A DNA stretch of 64,000 nucleotides from Campylobacterota bacterium (lineage in GTDB: Bacteria; Campylobacterota; Campylobacteria; Campylobacterales; Arcobacteraceae), in NCBI GenBank assembly GCA_003643835.1, contig QMKX01000003.1:21755-85754 (forward strand). Reading direction: 5' to 3'. Positions 54,992 through 64,000 of this stretch are shown here, one piece after another. Within the stretch, counting starts at the first letter, position 1. Each line of letters begins with the position of its first letter. A model generated the notes under the pieces. That model was not told the DNA's origin, ran no database searches, and saw nothing but the letters and a program-made list of their open reading frames with translations. Made by a program: the position numbers and the translations under genes.

Positions 54992-54997
54992 ATTGTA
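54992..54997 (-). promoter_or_regulatory. -10 box of the ATP synthase operon
   Basis: Minus-strand TTGTGATACAAT, with TACAAT as the hexamer, 23 bases before the preferred start codon of atpF'. Resembles the TGTGATATAAT before pal and mdh. The 102 bases between this operon and uvrB also hold the uvrB promoter. Confidence 0.5.
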
Positions 54998-55070
54998 TCA
55001 CAATAATATAAAACTAACATAAACATTTAAATTTGAGATAGACTTTAATATTTTTTAGATAATATATTTT

Positions 55071-57044
55071 ATGCAAAAATTTATCTTAAAAAGTAATTAT
55101 AAACCAGAAGGCGACCAACCAAAAGCAATTGAAGATATAGTTTCAAATATAAACAAAGCAAATCAATACACCACATTGGAGGGTGTTACTGGTTCGGGCA
55201 AGACATACACGATGGCAAAAGTGATAGAAAAACTTCAACTACCCACACTTATCATGACACACAACAAAACTTTGGCAGCACAGCTGTATAGCGAGTTTAG
55301 GGGTTTTTTCCCTTCAAATCATGTAGAGTATTTTATATCATATTATGACTATTATCAACCAGAAGCATATATCCCAAGAAGAGACCTTTTTATAGAAAAA
55401 GATAGTAGTATAAATGAAGAGTTGGAAAGACTGAGACTTAGCACAACTGCATCTTTACTTAGTTTTGATGATATCATTTGTGTGGCATCTGTATCAGCAA
55501 ATTATGGGCTTGGCAACCCAAACGAATATAAAAAAAATGTGCAAGTATTAGAACTAAATCAAAACTATTCCCAACGAGATTTACTGCTTAAACTTGTAGA
55601 TATGGGCTACAAAAGAGACGATAACTTTTTTGATAGGTCAAACTTCAAAGTAACCGGCGATGTTTTAGACATATTTCCTGCATATTTTGATGAAGAGTAT
55701 TTGAGAGTCGAGTTTTTTGGCGATGAAGTAGAACGACTAACAAAAAGAGAGTACCTTACAAATAAAACAGTCCAAGAGTTAGACAAAGTTACCATATATA
55801 GTGTCAATCCATTTGTGGTATCAAAAGATAGACTAGTAAAAGCTATAGATATGATAGAAAAAGAGCTTGATGTTAGATTAAAAGAGTTTGAAACACAAAA
55901 CAAGCTTGTAGAGTATCAGCGACTTAAGAGTAGAGTTGAGTTTGATCTAGAGATGCTACAAGCTACTGGAATGTGTAAAGGAATTGAAAATTATGCTAGG
56001 TTATTGACAGACAAAAAACCCGGAGAAACTCCATATTCGCTTTTAGATTATTTTCAAGCTATGGACAAACCATTTTTGCTAATAGTTGATGAATCACATG
56101 TATCTTTATCTCAGTTTCGTGGTATGTATAAAGCTGACAAAAGCAGAAAAGAGGTGTTGGTGGAGTATGGTTTTAGACTCCCTAGTGCTTTAGACAATCG
56201 CCCTTTGATGTTTGATGAGTTTATCAAAAAAGCCGACTATTATTTATTTGTGTCAGCTACTCCCGCTTCTCTTGAGATAGATATTAGCACCAAAGTTGCT
56301 TCACAAATCATAAGACCCACAGGGCTTCTTGACCCAACTATTGAGATAATAGATAGCAAATATCAAGTAGAAAAACTATACGATGAGATAAAAAAAACCA
56401 TAAAAAAAGGTGACAGAGTGTTGGTCACGGTGCTTACTAAAAAATTAGCCGAACAACTGACATCGTATTATCAAGAGATGGGCTTGAAAGTGCAATATAT
56501 GCACAGCGACATAGACGCAATACAAAGAAATCATATCATTAGGCAGTTGAGGTTGGGTAAATATGATGTGCTTATAGGTATAAATCTTTTAAGAGAGGGC
56601 TTGGATATACCAGAGACTTCGCTTGTAGCCGTGATGGATGCTGACAAAGAGGGATTTTTGCGAAGTAAAACCAGTTTAGTGCAAACTATGGGGCGAACAG
56701 CAAGGCATAAAGATGGCAGGGTTATTTTATTTGCTTCAAAAATCACAGACTCTATGCAATACGCTATAGACTTGACAAATCAAAGACGAGAAATACAACA
56801 AAAACACAATCAAAAGTATGGTATAACTCCTACATCTACAAAAAGAGATCTCGACAAATCGCTTAAGCTTGAGAGTTATGATGATATATATAACAAAAAA
56901 CAAAAACTTGAAAAACTTCCACCACAAGAACGCAAAAAAATAATACTTGAACTAAACAAAGCTATGAGCAAAGTTAGCCGTGAGTTAAATTTTGAAGAAG
57001 CAATACGCATAAGAGATGAAATAGAAAAGATAAAGAAATTATGA
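55071..57044 (+). CDS. uvrB: UvrABC system helicase UvrB
   Basis: 657-residue nucleotide-excision-repair protein that loads at lesions with UvrA and recruits UvrC. Walker A GVTGSGKT (residues 38-45), the beta-hairpin [26 protein letters not shown] (Walker B area), helicase motifs [11 protein letters not shown] and [12 protein letters not shown], and [13 protein letters not shown]. The C-terminal UVR motif is [18 protein letters not shown]. Leader is short: AGATAATAT lies just before the ATG and no clear Shine-Dalgarno is visible. Confidence 0.98.
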   Translation: MQKFILKSNYKPEGDQPKAIEDIVSNINKANQYTTLEGVTGSGKTYTMAKVIEKLQLPTLIMTHNKTLAAQLYSEFRGFFPSNHVEYFISYYDYYQPEAYIPRRDLFIEKDSSINEELERLRLSTTASLLSFDDIICVASVSANYGLGNPNEYKKNVQVLELNQNYSQRDLLLKLVDMGYKRDDNFFDRSNFKVTGDVLDIFPAYFDEEYLRVEFFGDEVERLTKREYLTNKTVQELDKVTIYSVNPFVVSKDRLVKAIDMIEKELDVRLKEFETQNKLVEYQRLKSRVEFDLEMLQATGMCKGIENYARLLTDKKPGETPYSLLDYFQAMDKPFLLIVDESHVSLSQFRGMYKADKSRKEVLVEYGFRLPSALDNRPLMFDEFIKKADYYLFVSATPASLEIDISTKVASQIIRPTGLLDPTIEIIDSKYQVEKLYDEIKKTIKKGDRVLVTVLTKKLAEQLTSYYQEMGLKVQYMHSDIDAIQRNHIIRQLRLGKYDVLIGINLLREGLDIPETSLVAVMDADKEGFLRSKTSLVQTMGRTARHKDGRVILFASKITDSMQYAIDLTNQRREIQQKHNQKYGITPTSTKRDLDKSLKLESYDDIYNKKQKLEKLPPQERKKIILELNKAMSKVSRELNFEEAIRIRDEIEKIKKL

Positions 57045-57100
57045 ACATAGAAGTTTTTACAGGTGTGCTTAAGATTGTTTTGATATTATCCACATAAACT

Positions 57101-58168
57101 ATGATAAAAAGAATACAAACAAAAAAAATATATATAGGCGATGTGCCAATAGGTGGAGATAGTCCTATATCTGTGCAGAGTATGACATATACAAAAACTA
57201 CTGATATAGCTGGCACAGTAGAACAGATAAAACGACTACATTTTGCAGGTGCAAATATAGTGCGAATAGCAGTTCCCGATATGCCAAGTGCTAAAGCTAT
57301 CAAGCAAATATGCAAAGAGACATCTATGCCAATAGTAGCAGATATCCATTTTAACTATAAGCTCGCATTGGAGGTCGCTGCTTATGTGCAAGCAATCCGC
57401 TTTAACCCAGGAAATATAAATGACAAAACAAAAATCAAAGAGATTATCAAAAAATGCAAAGAGTTCAAAATACCAGTGCGTGTTGGCATAAACTGCGGTT
57501 CATTGGAAAAAAAATTTGAAGATAAATATGGTCAGACAGCAAAAGGCATGATAAATTCTGCTTTATATAATATAAAATATCTTGAAGATCTTGATTTCTT
57601 TGATATAAAAGTTAGTTTAAAAGCCAGTGATGTGCAACGGACAGTCCAAGCATACAGAGCATTAAGACCACTTATGTTGTATCCATTTCATATAGGTGTA
57701 ACAGAAGCTGGCACAAAGTTTCATAGCACTATCAAATCTTCAATTGCATTAGGCAGTTTGCTACTCGACGGCATAGGCGATACTATAAGAGTATCAATGA
57801 CAGGTGAACTTGAAGAGGAGATACGAGTTGCGAAGGCAATTTTAAAAGATAGTGGTATAACAAAAGACGGTTTAAATATAATATCGTGCCCAACTTGTGG
57901 TAGGCTTGAAGCAGATTTAGTATCAGCTGTAAAAAAAGTAGAACTTGCAACAAAAAACATAAAAACTCCACTGAATATATCGGTCATGGGATGTGTGGTC
58001 AATGCCATAGGCGAAGCGAAAACAGCTGATGTAGCTATAGCTTACGGTAAAGGTAGCGGGCTTATCATCAAAAGAGGTGAAGTAGTAGCAAAATTACCTA
58101 CAAGCAAACTTTTGCCAAGACTGTTAGATGAGATAGAAAAATTAAAGGACAAACATGAAACTGCTTGA
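57101..58168 (+). CDS. ispG: 4-hydroxy-3-methylbut-2-enyl diphosphate synthase IspG
   Basis: 355-residue iron-sulfur enzyme of the MEP isoprenoid pathway. N-terminal [18 protein letters not shown] (parts of the TIM barrel), [11 protein letters not shown] and [11 protein letters not shown] provide the three cluster cysteines, and [15 protein letters not shown] is the usual end. Length matches the short bacterial form. Overlaps folD by 14 bases. Confidence 0.97.
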   Translation: MIKRIQTKKIYIGDVPIGGDSPISVQSMTYTKTTDIAGTVEQIKRLHFAGANIVRIAVPDMPSAKAIKQICKETSMPIVADIHFNYKLALEVAAYVQAIRFNPGNINDKTKIKEIIKKCKEFKIPVRVGINCGSLEKKFEDKYGQTAKGMINSALYNIKYLEDLDFFDIKVSLKASDVQRTVQAYRALRPLMLYPFHIGVTEAGTKFHSTIKSSIALGSLLLDGIGDTIRVSMTGELEEEIRVAKAILKDSGITKDGLNIISCPTCGRLEADLVSAVKKVELATKNIKTPLNISVMGCVVNAIGEAKTADVAIAYGKGSGLIIKRGEVVAKLPTSKLLPRLLDEIEKLKDKHETA

Positions 58169-59006
58169 TGGAATTAAGCTTTCAAATGAAATTAAAATAG
58201 ACATAAAACGGCAAGTGCAAGCTTTGAAAAAACACGATATCACGCCGGGATTAGCTGTCATAATAGTTGGTGACGATACAGCAAGTATGACTTATGTAAA
58301 TATGAAAAGCAAAGCTTGTGACACAGTAGGCATATACTCAATAGTGCATAAAATGCCAGCAAACATAAACGAACAAAAAATTATAGATACAATTAATATG
58401 ATGAACAACAACGACAATATAGATGGCATATTGGTTCAGCTTCCACTTCCAAATAATATAGATGAAAGCAAAGTAATACAAGCAATTAACCCACAAAAAG
58501 ATGTGGACGGTTTTCACCCATTTAATATAGGCTCTATTAGTTTAAAATTAGATGGGTTTATACCCGCTACTCCTTATGGAGTGATAAAGCTACTTAAACA
58601 ATATAAAATAGAACTAAAAGGCAAAAATGTTTGTATAGTCGGTGCTTCAAATATCGTAGGCAAACCGCTTATGTCTCTGTTTCTAAATGAATATGCCACA
58701 GTGCAGATATGTCATATATATACAAAAAATCTAAAACAGCATACATTAAATGCCGATATATTATGTGTAGCAGTAGGCAAGATAAATTTAATCACAAGTG
58801 ATATGATAAAAGAAGATGTTATTGTCGTAGATATAGGCATAAATAAAAACGAACAAGGAAAACTTGTAGGCGATGTTGATTTTGATGATGTGTCTAAAAA
58901 ATGCGAATATATATCACCGGTGCCAGGTGGCGTTGGGCCCATGACTATAGCTATGTTATTAGACAACACAATCAAATCAGCAAAAAAAAGGAAAAAAGAT
59001 GAATAA
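58155..59006 (+). CDS. folD: Methylenetetrahydrofolate dehydrogenase/cyclohydrolase FolD
   Basis: 283-residue bifunctional enzyme of one-carbon metabolism. [15 protein letters not shown] holds the catalytic Lys, [10 protein letters not shown] and [10 protein letters not shown] form the active-site pocket, [10 protein letters not shown] is the NADP loop (Ala instead of the usual Arg, as I recall for this phylum) and [14 protein letters not shown] is the C-terminal signature. AAAGGAC before the ATG. Overlaps lepB by eight bases. Confidence 0.97.
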   Translation: MKLLDGIKLSNEIKIDIKRQVQALKKHDITPGLAVIIVGDDTASMTYVNMKSKACDTVGIYSIVHKMPANINEQKIIDTINMMNNNDNIDGILVQLPLPNNIDESKVIQAINPQKDVDGFHPFNIGSISLKLDGFIPATPYGVIKLLKQYKIELKGKNVCIVGASNIVGKPLMSLFLNEYATVQICHIYTKNLKQHTLNADILCVAVGKINLITSDMIKEDVIVVDIGINKNEQGKLVGDVDFDDVSKKCEYISPVPGGVGPMTIAMLLDNTIKSAKKRKKDE

Positions 59007-59781
59007 ATTAAAATGGCTGTATAGCTGGTCAAGTAGTTGGACTGGCACTGTTGTGATAGTGCTCGCTATCATATTTTTTGTAGCGCAAGCTTTTGTGATA
59101 CCTAGTGGGAGCATGAAAAACACCATGTTGATAGGTGATATGCTGTTTGTAAAAAAATTCAGTTATGGAGTACCAACTCCAACTATACCATGGATAGAGC
59201 AACAAGTCTTGCCAGATTTTGATGGTGATGGACACTTAATAGACGGCAAAAGACCACAAAGAGGCGATATAGTAGTGTTTCGTTACCCACATAATCCAAA
59301 AATACATTATGTCAAAAGGTGTGTTGCTACCAGTGGTGATATATTGTTTCTAAAAGATAAAAAATTGTATCTACATCCTCAAGAAGGCAACAGTTATGTA
59401 GAGGAAAACTATAAAGAAAATAAGACAATAAAAATTGATGATAAAATGTTTGTAGTTTCACCATACGAATCTAAATTCAAAGGCATAAACCATGACAGTA
59501 GCATAACAGCACAAAATTCACCACACACGGAGTTGTTTGAAACTTCTATCATACAAGTGCCAGATGATAACTTTTTTATGATGGGCGACAACAGAGACCA
59601 TAGCAACGATAGCAGATTTTGGGGAACTGTGCCATACAAATATATTGTAGGTAAACCTTGGTTTGTATATTTTTCGTGGGACGAGAACAAAAAAATAAGA
59701 TGGAGCAGGATATTTAACACAGTTAATACTTTACAAAACAATGTATCAACAAATACAAAAGACAAAGAAGGTATATACTGA
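58999..59781 (+). CDS. lepB: Signal peptidase I LepB
   Basis: 260-residue membrane-bound serine protease that removes signal peptides. One N-terminal helix (TVVIVLAIIFFVAQAFV), catalytic Ser in IPSGSMKNTMLIGD, general base Lys in HYVKRCVATSGD and the MGDNRDHSNDSRFWG box. One base shared with rpiB. Confidence 0.97.
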   Translation: MNKLKWLYSWSSSWTGTVVIVLAIIFFVAQAFVIPSGSMKNTMLIGDMLFVKKFSYGVPTPTIPWIEQQVLPDFDGDGHLIDGKRPQRGDIVVFRYPHNPKIHYVKRCVATSGDILFLKDKKLYLHPQEGNSYVEENYKENKTIKIDDKMFVVSPYESKFKGINHDSSITAQNSPHTELFETSIIQVPDDNFFMMGDNRDHSNDSRFWGTVPYKYIVGKPWFVYFSWDENKKIRWSRIFNTVNTLQNNVSTNTKDKEGIY

Positions 59782-60209
59782 TGCGTTATTATATAGCAGT
59801 AGACCACGCAGGGTATAAAATAAAAGATTTTGTCATAAAAATTTTTAACTCATTTGAAGATGAAGTGATAGATTTAGGCACTTTTGATGAAAAAAGAGTT
59901 GATTATCCTGATTTTGCAAAAAAAGTAACTACCAAAGTTTTAGAAGATATAGACTCACAAGGCGTGCTTATATGTGGCACTGGTATTGGTATGAGTATGT
60001 CAGCAAATAGATTTAAAGGAATACGAGCTGCTTTATGTCACGATAGTTTAAGTGCAAAACTATCAAAACAGCACAACGATGCAAACGTGTTGTGTATGGG
60101 TTCAAGAGTGAGTAGCGAAGCTACGATAAAACAAATAATAAAAAGCTGGAGAGAGAACTTTTTTGAGCAAGGCAGACATACAAACAGAGTAAAGAAGCTT
60201 GATATTTAG
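59781..60209 (+). CDS. rpiB: Ribose-5-phosphate isomerase B RpiB
   Basis: 142-residue isomerase of the pentose phosphate pathway. VDHAGYKIKDF at the N-terminus, LICGTGIGMSMSANRFKGIRAALC with the catalytic Cys region, and the AKLSKQHNDANVLCMGSR phosphate-binding end. Last of ispG-folD-lepB-rpiB. Confidence 0.95.
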   Translation: MRYYIAVDHAGYKIKDFVIKIFNSFEDEVIDLGTFDEKRVDYPDFAKKVTTKVLEDIDSQGVLICGTGIGMSMSANRFKGIRAALCHDSLSAKLSKQHNDANVLCMGSRVSSEATIKQIIKSWRENFFEQGRHTNRVKKLDI

Positions 60210-60391
60210 CTAACCATGATACCAACCACACAGTGATGGCGAAAATATAAGGCGACTTATTTTGCCATGTTAGTATGGATGTTAAGCTACCACAAAGCAA
60301 AAGCAAAAAAAAGAACAACTAAAATATCATACACCAATGCTATAGTCTAAAGTAACACAATCAAGTGTTTTTATGTTTTATAAATATCTGC
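60210..60391. other. Intergenic gap between rpiB and murJ, no clear gene
   Basis: On the minus strand two short overlapping-frame stretches, ALVYDILVVLFFAFAL and GSLTSILTWQNKSPYIF, read like membrane helices separated by a frameshift. A decayed membrane-protein gene is possible but neither piece matches a family I know. No tRNA or terminator was identified. Confidence 0.25.
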
Positions 60392-60397
60392 TATAAT
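60379..60397 (+). promoter_or_regulatory. Candidate -10 boxes before the murJ leader ORF
   Basis: Two hexamers: TATAAA at 60379-60384 and TATAAT at 60392-60397. From the second, the start would fall near 60404, inside the AAGGAG at 60402-60407, so the first would give a more complete ribosome-binding site. Confidence 0.35.
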
Positions 60398-60416
60398 ACA
60401 AAAGGAGTGATAATTT

Positions 60417-60518
60417 ATGATAAAAGTATCTAAAAACAACTACAACATTATATCACTCAAGACTATATTGATCGTTCCTTGTATATTTCAAACAACAAAA
60501 CCCACAAAAAATAGATGA
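60417..60518 (+). CDS. Possible 33-residue leader ORF upstream of murJ
   Basis: ATG 60417 lies nine bases after AAGGAG (60402-60407). The frame reads MIKVSKNNYNIISLKT and ends with a TGA that overlaps the murJ ATG (ATGA). murJ itself has no Shine-Dalgarno (its upstream bases are CACAAAAAATAG), so murJ may rely on coupling to this short ORF. No homologue recognised; could be a chance frame. Confidence 0.35.
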   Translation: MIKVSKNNYNIISLKTILIVPCIFQTTKPTKNR

Positions 60519-61828
60519 TAAAAAATATATTTACAAACACAACAGGCATATTTGTATCTCGTATATTTGGATTTGCACGAGACCTTCTCATGGCATCGGT
60601 GCTTGGAGCAAACATATATACAGATATATTTTTTGTAGCCTTCAAGTTGCCAAACTTATTTCGTAGGATTTTTGGTGAGGGGGCATTTACACAAGTTTTT
60701 ATACCTTCTTTTTCAAGCACTAAATACAAAATATCGTTTAGCACTGTGATATTTTGGCAATTTTTTAGTTTTATAGTGTTTTTGTCGGTGCTGGTCGCTA
60801 TATTTAGTGGGGTTGCTACTACTATCATAGCAGTTGGATTTGATAGAACTACTATAAATATGGCATCGCCTATTGTAGCTATATGCTTTTTTTATCTACC
60901 ACTTATATTTGTGGTCACATTTTTAAGCGCCATCCTACAATACCGCAAACACTTTGCTACAAGTGCTTTTAGCACAGCACTTCTTAACATATCACTCATA
61001 ACTGCTCTTATCATATCTAAAGATTACGACAAGTTTGATATAGTATATTATCTAAGTTTTGCTGTTATCTTTGGTGGATTTTTGCAAGTGTTTGCTCATC
61101 TTATAGCTATAAAAAGTTTAAACATAAAAGTATGGACTTCAAATATAAAGAAAGCACAAAAACGATACAAAAATAGTAAGTTTTATAAACAGTTTTTGCC
61201 AGCCGTTTTTGGCAGTTCAGCCGCACATATATCGGCATTTTTGGATACATTTCTTGCATCATTTTTAAGCTTTGGGACTATTAGCTACTTGTATTATGCC
61301 AATCGTATATTTCAGCTTCCTTTTGCTTTGTTTTCAGTAGCAGTGTCTATCGCTATATTTCCTACAATTGCTAAAAACATATCCAAACAAGACGAAAGCA
61401 CAGCAAAACAATATATGCGAAAAGCCACATATTTGGTTGTAGCTATGCTTAGTATCGCTACAACTATAGGCATAGTTTTTGACGAACAAATAATCAAGCT
61501 ACTTTTTTTTAGAGGTGAGTTTAGTTTGAACGATGTAGCAAACACAGCAAATATATTGTCAGCATATTTGTTAGGACTTTTGCCATATGGACTATCAAAA
61601 ATTTATATGTTGTGGTTGTATAGCAAAGAGAGACAAAAAAGAGCGGCTATTATCACTGCTTATTCGCTTGTATGGAATATAGTGTTGTCACTTTTGCTTA
61701 TTGTTCCTTTTGGAGCAGTTGGGTTAGCAGTGGCTAGTAGCTTTGGTGGATTTGTGTTGCTGTATTTGAGTATCAAAGAGTTTGGGTTTAAAAAGTTTTA
61801 TAAGCTTGTGTTTATAAATAAAGATTAG
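60515..61828 (+). CDS. murJ: Lipid II flippase MurJ
   Basis: 437-residue polytopic protein of the MOP superfamily that flips lipid II for peptidoglycan synthesis. SRIFGFARDLLMASVLG, TDIFFVAFKLPNLFRRIFGEGAFTQVFIP (cited in part as LPNLFRRIFGEGAF) and LAIAIFP-like SIAIFPTIAKN are MurJ landmarks, with conserved Arg residues in the central cavity. Shorter than the 14-helix E. coli protein (511 residues); the last two helices appear to be missing. Start overlaps the small ORF described at 60417. Confidence 0.93.
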   Translation: MIKNIFTNTTGIFVSRIFGFARDLLMASVLGANIYTDIFFVAFKLPNLFRRIFGEGAFTQVFIPSFSSTKYKISFSTVIFWQFFSFIVFLSVLVAIFSGVATTIIAVGFDRTTINMASPIVAICFFYLPLIFVVTFLSAILQYRKHFATSAFSTALLNISLITALIISKDYDKFDIVYYLSFAVIFGGFLQVFAHLIAIKSLNIKVWTSNIKKAQKRYKNSKFYKQFLPAVFGSSAAHISAFLDTFLASFLSFGTISYLYYANRIFQLPFALFSVAVSIAIFPTIAKNISKQDESTAKQYMRKATYLVVAMLSIATTIGIVFDEQIIKLLFFRGEFSLNDVANTANILSAYLLGLLPYGLSKIYMLWLYSKERQKRAAIITAYSLVWNIVLSLLLIVPFGAVGLAVASSFGGFVLLYLSIKEFGFKKFYKLVFINKD

Positions 61829-61986
61829 CTGTCGCCGATTAGAATATCTAACTTTTTTGTGATATTGCGGACTATCTAAAGAAAAGTATTTTATAATGTA
61901 TGGGCTTGGTAATCTTTAGAGTAGTTTATTATTAATTTTACTTATACTTAAAGCGGTTTTTCTCTCAAGTGTTTTAACATTACAAT
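61829..61986. other. Non-coding or decayed stretch after murJ
   Basis: AT-rich sequence without an open frame; a TATAAT-like box (61893 area, TTTTATAATG) occurs. The end of the stretch (LKAVFLSSVLT in one frame) may be the oldest remnant of the glycosyltransferase gene that follows. I see no RNA gene here. Confidence 0.3.
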
Positions 61987-62525
61987 AAAAAACTTTATTT
62001 CTACAATTAAACCAAAACAATAGAATCGCTTTTTGCTTTAGCAAAAATGTTTCCTATAAAAAATTTGTAAAAAATATTCTTATAAATAGCAAAGGATTTG
62101 AAATTGAAACAGAGATAACTTTACACACGCTTGATAAAAATTTCCTAATCCAAGAGATACCAATAAAATACAGAGATAGACCAAAAGGTAGCCTTTCTAA
62201 ACTAAACACCTACCTTGATGGCATGAGGGTATTGAAAACAATATTATGGGTATTTAAAGACTATAAGCCTTTGGCTTTTTTTAGTATATTGTCAGTATTT
62301 TTTCTAATGTTAGGCTTGATTGTGGGGCTTTCGGTGATAATAGAATTTATCAATACATCTTATATAAGCAAAATACCTTCAGCGATATTATCTGTTGGAT
62401 TGATGTTAATCTCAATTTTAGCATTGTTTAGCGGTTTTATTTTAGATACTATCGTAAAACAACATAGGGAAAATTATGATTTGAAGTTGATAAGGTGGAT
62501 CGAAAATAATATCAAAAAACAATAG
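61987..62525 (+). pseudogene. Remnant of a family 2 glycosyltransferase gene (C-terminal part)
   Basis: From 62022 one frame stays open to the stop at 62523-62525: RIAFCFSKNVSYKKFVKN, then SKGFEIETEITLHTLDK, IPIKYRDRPKGSLSKLNT, and two C-terminal membrane helices (LAFFSILSVFFLMLG; AILSVGLMLISILALF). This matches the C-terminal half of polyprenyl-phosphate glycosyltransferases (DPM1-like GT2). Just upstream NFISTIKPK in another frame fits the preceding conserved piece, so a frameshift lies near 62012. No N-terminal catalytic half (DxD) exists, and no start with a ribosome-binding site; an ATG at 62223 opens a 100-codon tail that is probably not expressed. Confidence 0.7.
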
Positions 62526-62554
62526 CTCAAGCCTCATAGATAAGTTAATTGTGA

Positions 62555-62560
62555 TATAAT
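62555..62560 (+). promoter_or_regulatory. -10 box before mdh
   Basis: TATAAT in TTGTGATATAATAAC, 18 bases before the mdh ATG, with AAAAAAGGA between them. Same TGTGATATAAT form as the pal promoter. Confidence 0.55.
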
Positions 62561-62578
62561 AACTAAAAAAGGACATAT

Positions 62579-63529
62579 ATGAGGGGAAAAAGAGTAGCAA
62601 TCATAGGCGTAGGCAATGTAGGTTCGTCTGTAGCATATAGTTTAGCTATGAGCGGGTCTTGTCATGAGGTAATGCTAAGAGCAAATAATGTTGACAGGGC
62701 TAAAGGTATAGCTCTCGATTTAAGCCAAGCCTCACAAAGTGCGAGAAAACATACAATAGTCACAGTAGCAAAAAAACTTGAAGATGTCAAAGATTGTGAT
62801 GTAATAGTAGTCACAGCAGGAAGTCCAAGATTGCCCGGCATGAGTAGAGATGATCTACTACTTAAAAATGCTAAAATTATGAGAGATATACTAAAAGTAG
62901 TTAAATTAACCTCGCCAAATGCTATCATAATACCAGTGTCAAATCCACTTGATGCTATGGTATATGTAGCTCTCAAAGAGACGCTTTGGGAGAGAAATAG
63001 AGTGCTTGGTATGGCAGGGGTGCTTGATAGTGCTCGCATGGCTCACTTTGTGTATGAAAAACTTCAATACGGAGCAGGACAAATACGATGTAGCGTCATG
63101 GGTGGGCACGGAGACGATATGGTGCCTTTGCCTAGGTTTTCGACGGTTGCAGGTGTGCCACTGACTGATTTGCTCACTTGGGATGAGATAAACGAAATCG
63201 TAGACAAAACAAAAAACGGCGGAGCTCAGATAGTATCTTTGCTCAAAGATGGCAGTGCGTATTATGCACCAGCAAAATCAACAGCTCTTATGGTAGAAGC
63301 AGTATTAAGTGATAAAAAACAGATATACCCGTGTGCTGTTATGCTTCGTGGCGAGTATGGTTATACCGATGTAGTAAGCGGCGTGCCTACTATGATTGGT
63401 GCAAACGGAGCAGAGAAGATAATAGAAGCAAATCTAAACGACCATCAAGACAGAAAATTCGCAAAATCAGTTAGCAGTGTGCAAAGCTTGATAGATGCCT
63501 TGTATGAAAACAATTTTTTTGATAAATAG
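62579..63529 (+). CDS. mdh: Malate dehydrogenase
   Basis: 316-residue NAD-type malate/lactate dehydrogenase fold. Dinucleotide motif GVGNVGSSVAYSL (residues 10-22). SPRLPGMSRDDLL gives the two substrate Arg. NPLDAMVYVAL, GMAGVLDSARM (Asp/Arg) and GGHGDDMVPL (catalytic His) point to malate. At the end of the second strand the acidic residue that normally holds the adenine ribose is Ala35 (EVMLRANN). AAAAAAGGA before the ATG. mdh precedes aroQ by nine bases and may be co-transcribed with it. Confidence 0.93.
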   Translation: MRGKRVAIIGVGNVGSSVAYSLAMSGSCHEVMLRANNVDRAKGIALDLSQASQSARKHTIVTVAKKLEDVKDCDVIVVTAGSPRLPGMSRDDLLLKNAKIMRDILKVVKLTSPNAIIIPVSNPLDAMVYVALKETLWERNRVLGMAGVLDSARMAHFVYEKLQYGAGQIRCSVMGGHGDDMVPLPRFSTVAGVPLTDLLTWDEINEIVDKTKNGGAQIVSLLKDGSAYYAPAKSTALMVEAVLSDKKQIYPCAVMLRGEYGYTDVVSGVPTMIGANGAEKIIEANLNDHQDRKFAKSVSSVQSLIDALYENNFFDK

Positions 63530-63538
63530 GAGCAAACG

Positions 63539-64000
63539 ATGAATAAAAACAAAGTTATGGTGATACAAGGACCAAACTTAAATATGTTGGGTATTAGAGA
63601 GACAAATATATACGGAGCTATGAGTTTAGACCAGATTCACGAAGCGATGAAATCAACAGCAAGTGAAAACAACATAGAACTGGAGTTTTTTCAAAGCAAC
63701 CTTGAAGGCGAGATTATAGACAAAATTCAAGAATCACTTGGCACTTGCCACGGTATTGTGATAAACCCAGCTGCCTATAGTCATACAAGTATAGCCATAA
63801 AAGATGCTTTGCAGTCAGTTAATTTGCCAGTAGTAGAGGTGCATATAAGCAACATATACAAAAGAGAGAAATACAGACAAAAGTCTATCACCGCCCAAGC
63901 ATCTACAGGAATAATAACTGGCTTTGGGCCACTTGGGTATCATCTCGCACTTATAAGTTTGGTGCAAATTTTCGCTCAAGTACAAGCAAACAACAAACAA
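63539..64000 (+). CDS. aroQ: 3-dehydroquinate dehydratase type II AroQ (partial at window edge)
   Basis: 154 codons are visible with no stop before the window ends; the family is about 145-165 residues, so nearly all is here. Third shikimate-pathway step. [13 protein letters not shown] with the conserved Arg and Tyr (IYG), [35 protein letters not shown] and [16 protein letters not shown] (catalytic His) are the type II signatures. ATG at 63539 follows AGGAGC. Confidence 0.95.
   Translation, partial: MNKNKVMVIQGPNLNMLGIRETNIYGAMSLDQIHEAMKSTASENNIELEFFQSNLEGEIIDKIQESLGTCHGIVINPAAYSHTSIAIKDALQSVNLPVVEVHISNIYKREKYRQKSITAQASTGIITGFGPLGYHLALISLVQIFAQVQANNKQ

Noticed and set aside
60463..60828. 121-codon minus-strand frame over the murJ start
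   Set aside because: Antisense to the strongly conserved N-terminus of MurJ; sequence is low-complexity with no recognisable domain.

Overview
The window is about 64 kb of very AT-rich, densely packed bacterial chromosome with many start/stop overlaps. It is almost certainly from the Campylobacterota (Epsilonproteobacteria). The strongest evidence is gene order: atpF'-F-H-A-G-D-C followed directly by tolQ-tolR-tolA-tolB-pal-cpoB-slyD-fabD-mtnN, rplY-pth-lptG, yajC-secD-secF, and nadE next to lpxK. From memory, all of these are arranged this way in Campylobacter and its relatives. Protein signatures agree, for example the GASNIVGKP motif of FolD and the CDEWGTDEYN motif of Pal. Genus cannot be fixed from the window. 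A SulP transporter, glutamate synthase, a class III ribonucleotide reductase and a PutA-type proline catabolism module are compatible with a free-living relative of Sulfurimonas or Arcobacter.

Layout. 1-3704 (+): 3' end of moeA, an alpha/beta hydrolase, a SulP transporter and dapE. 3714-7941 (-): operon yajC-secD-secF-coaD-tmk-fluC. 7983-10575 (+): lnt, a DedA protein and a hemolysin III family protein. 10627-12970 (-): plsY-folB-aldehyde dehydrogenase. 13082-18607 (-): antiporter-nadE-DegT-like protein-lpxK-mgtE. 18734-31879 (+): gltBD, ybgC, a TolC-like protein, midA, rplY, pth, lptG, a Nudix hydrolase, ribBA and hemW. 31998-39404 (+): a polar amino-acid ABC transporter, putA and an EamA exporter, which reads as an amino-acid/proline use module. 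39477-39740: a 264-bp element with long inverted ends. 39760-42030 (+): nrdD-nrdG. 42005-54968 (-): the ATP synthase/Tol-Pal/fabD supercluster. 55071-61828 (+): uvrB, ispG, folD, lepB, rpiB and murJ. 61987-62525: remains of a glycosyltransferase gene. 62579-64000 (+): mdh and the start of aroQ.

Most of the content is core housekeeping: lipid A and lipoprotein maturation, protein export, cell-envelope energisation, energy conservation, nitrogen assimilation, and cofactor, amino-acid and isoprenoid synthesis. No rRNA or tRNA gene, CRISPR array, prophage or complete insertion sequence was recognised.

The most unusual feature is the 264-bp element at 39477-39740. It has 30-nt terminal inverted repeats that match at 29 positions, is flanked by a TATT direct repeat, and contains internal hairpins whose loops are mutually complementary. 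It sits between a -10 box and the ribosome-binding site of nrdD, so it should form most of the nrdD leader RNA. It may be a non-autonomous transposable element, a structured RNA, or both. Other deviations from the ordinary are an extra Pal paralogue with a perfect 20-bp hairpin between the two pal genes, a DegT-fold protein without the usual PLP-binding residues, a RibBA with a decayed GTP cyclohydrolase half, a malate dehydrogenase lacking the usual NAD-binding acid, and a possible short coupled ORF before murJ.
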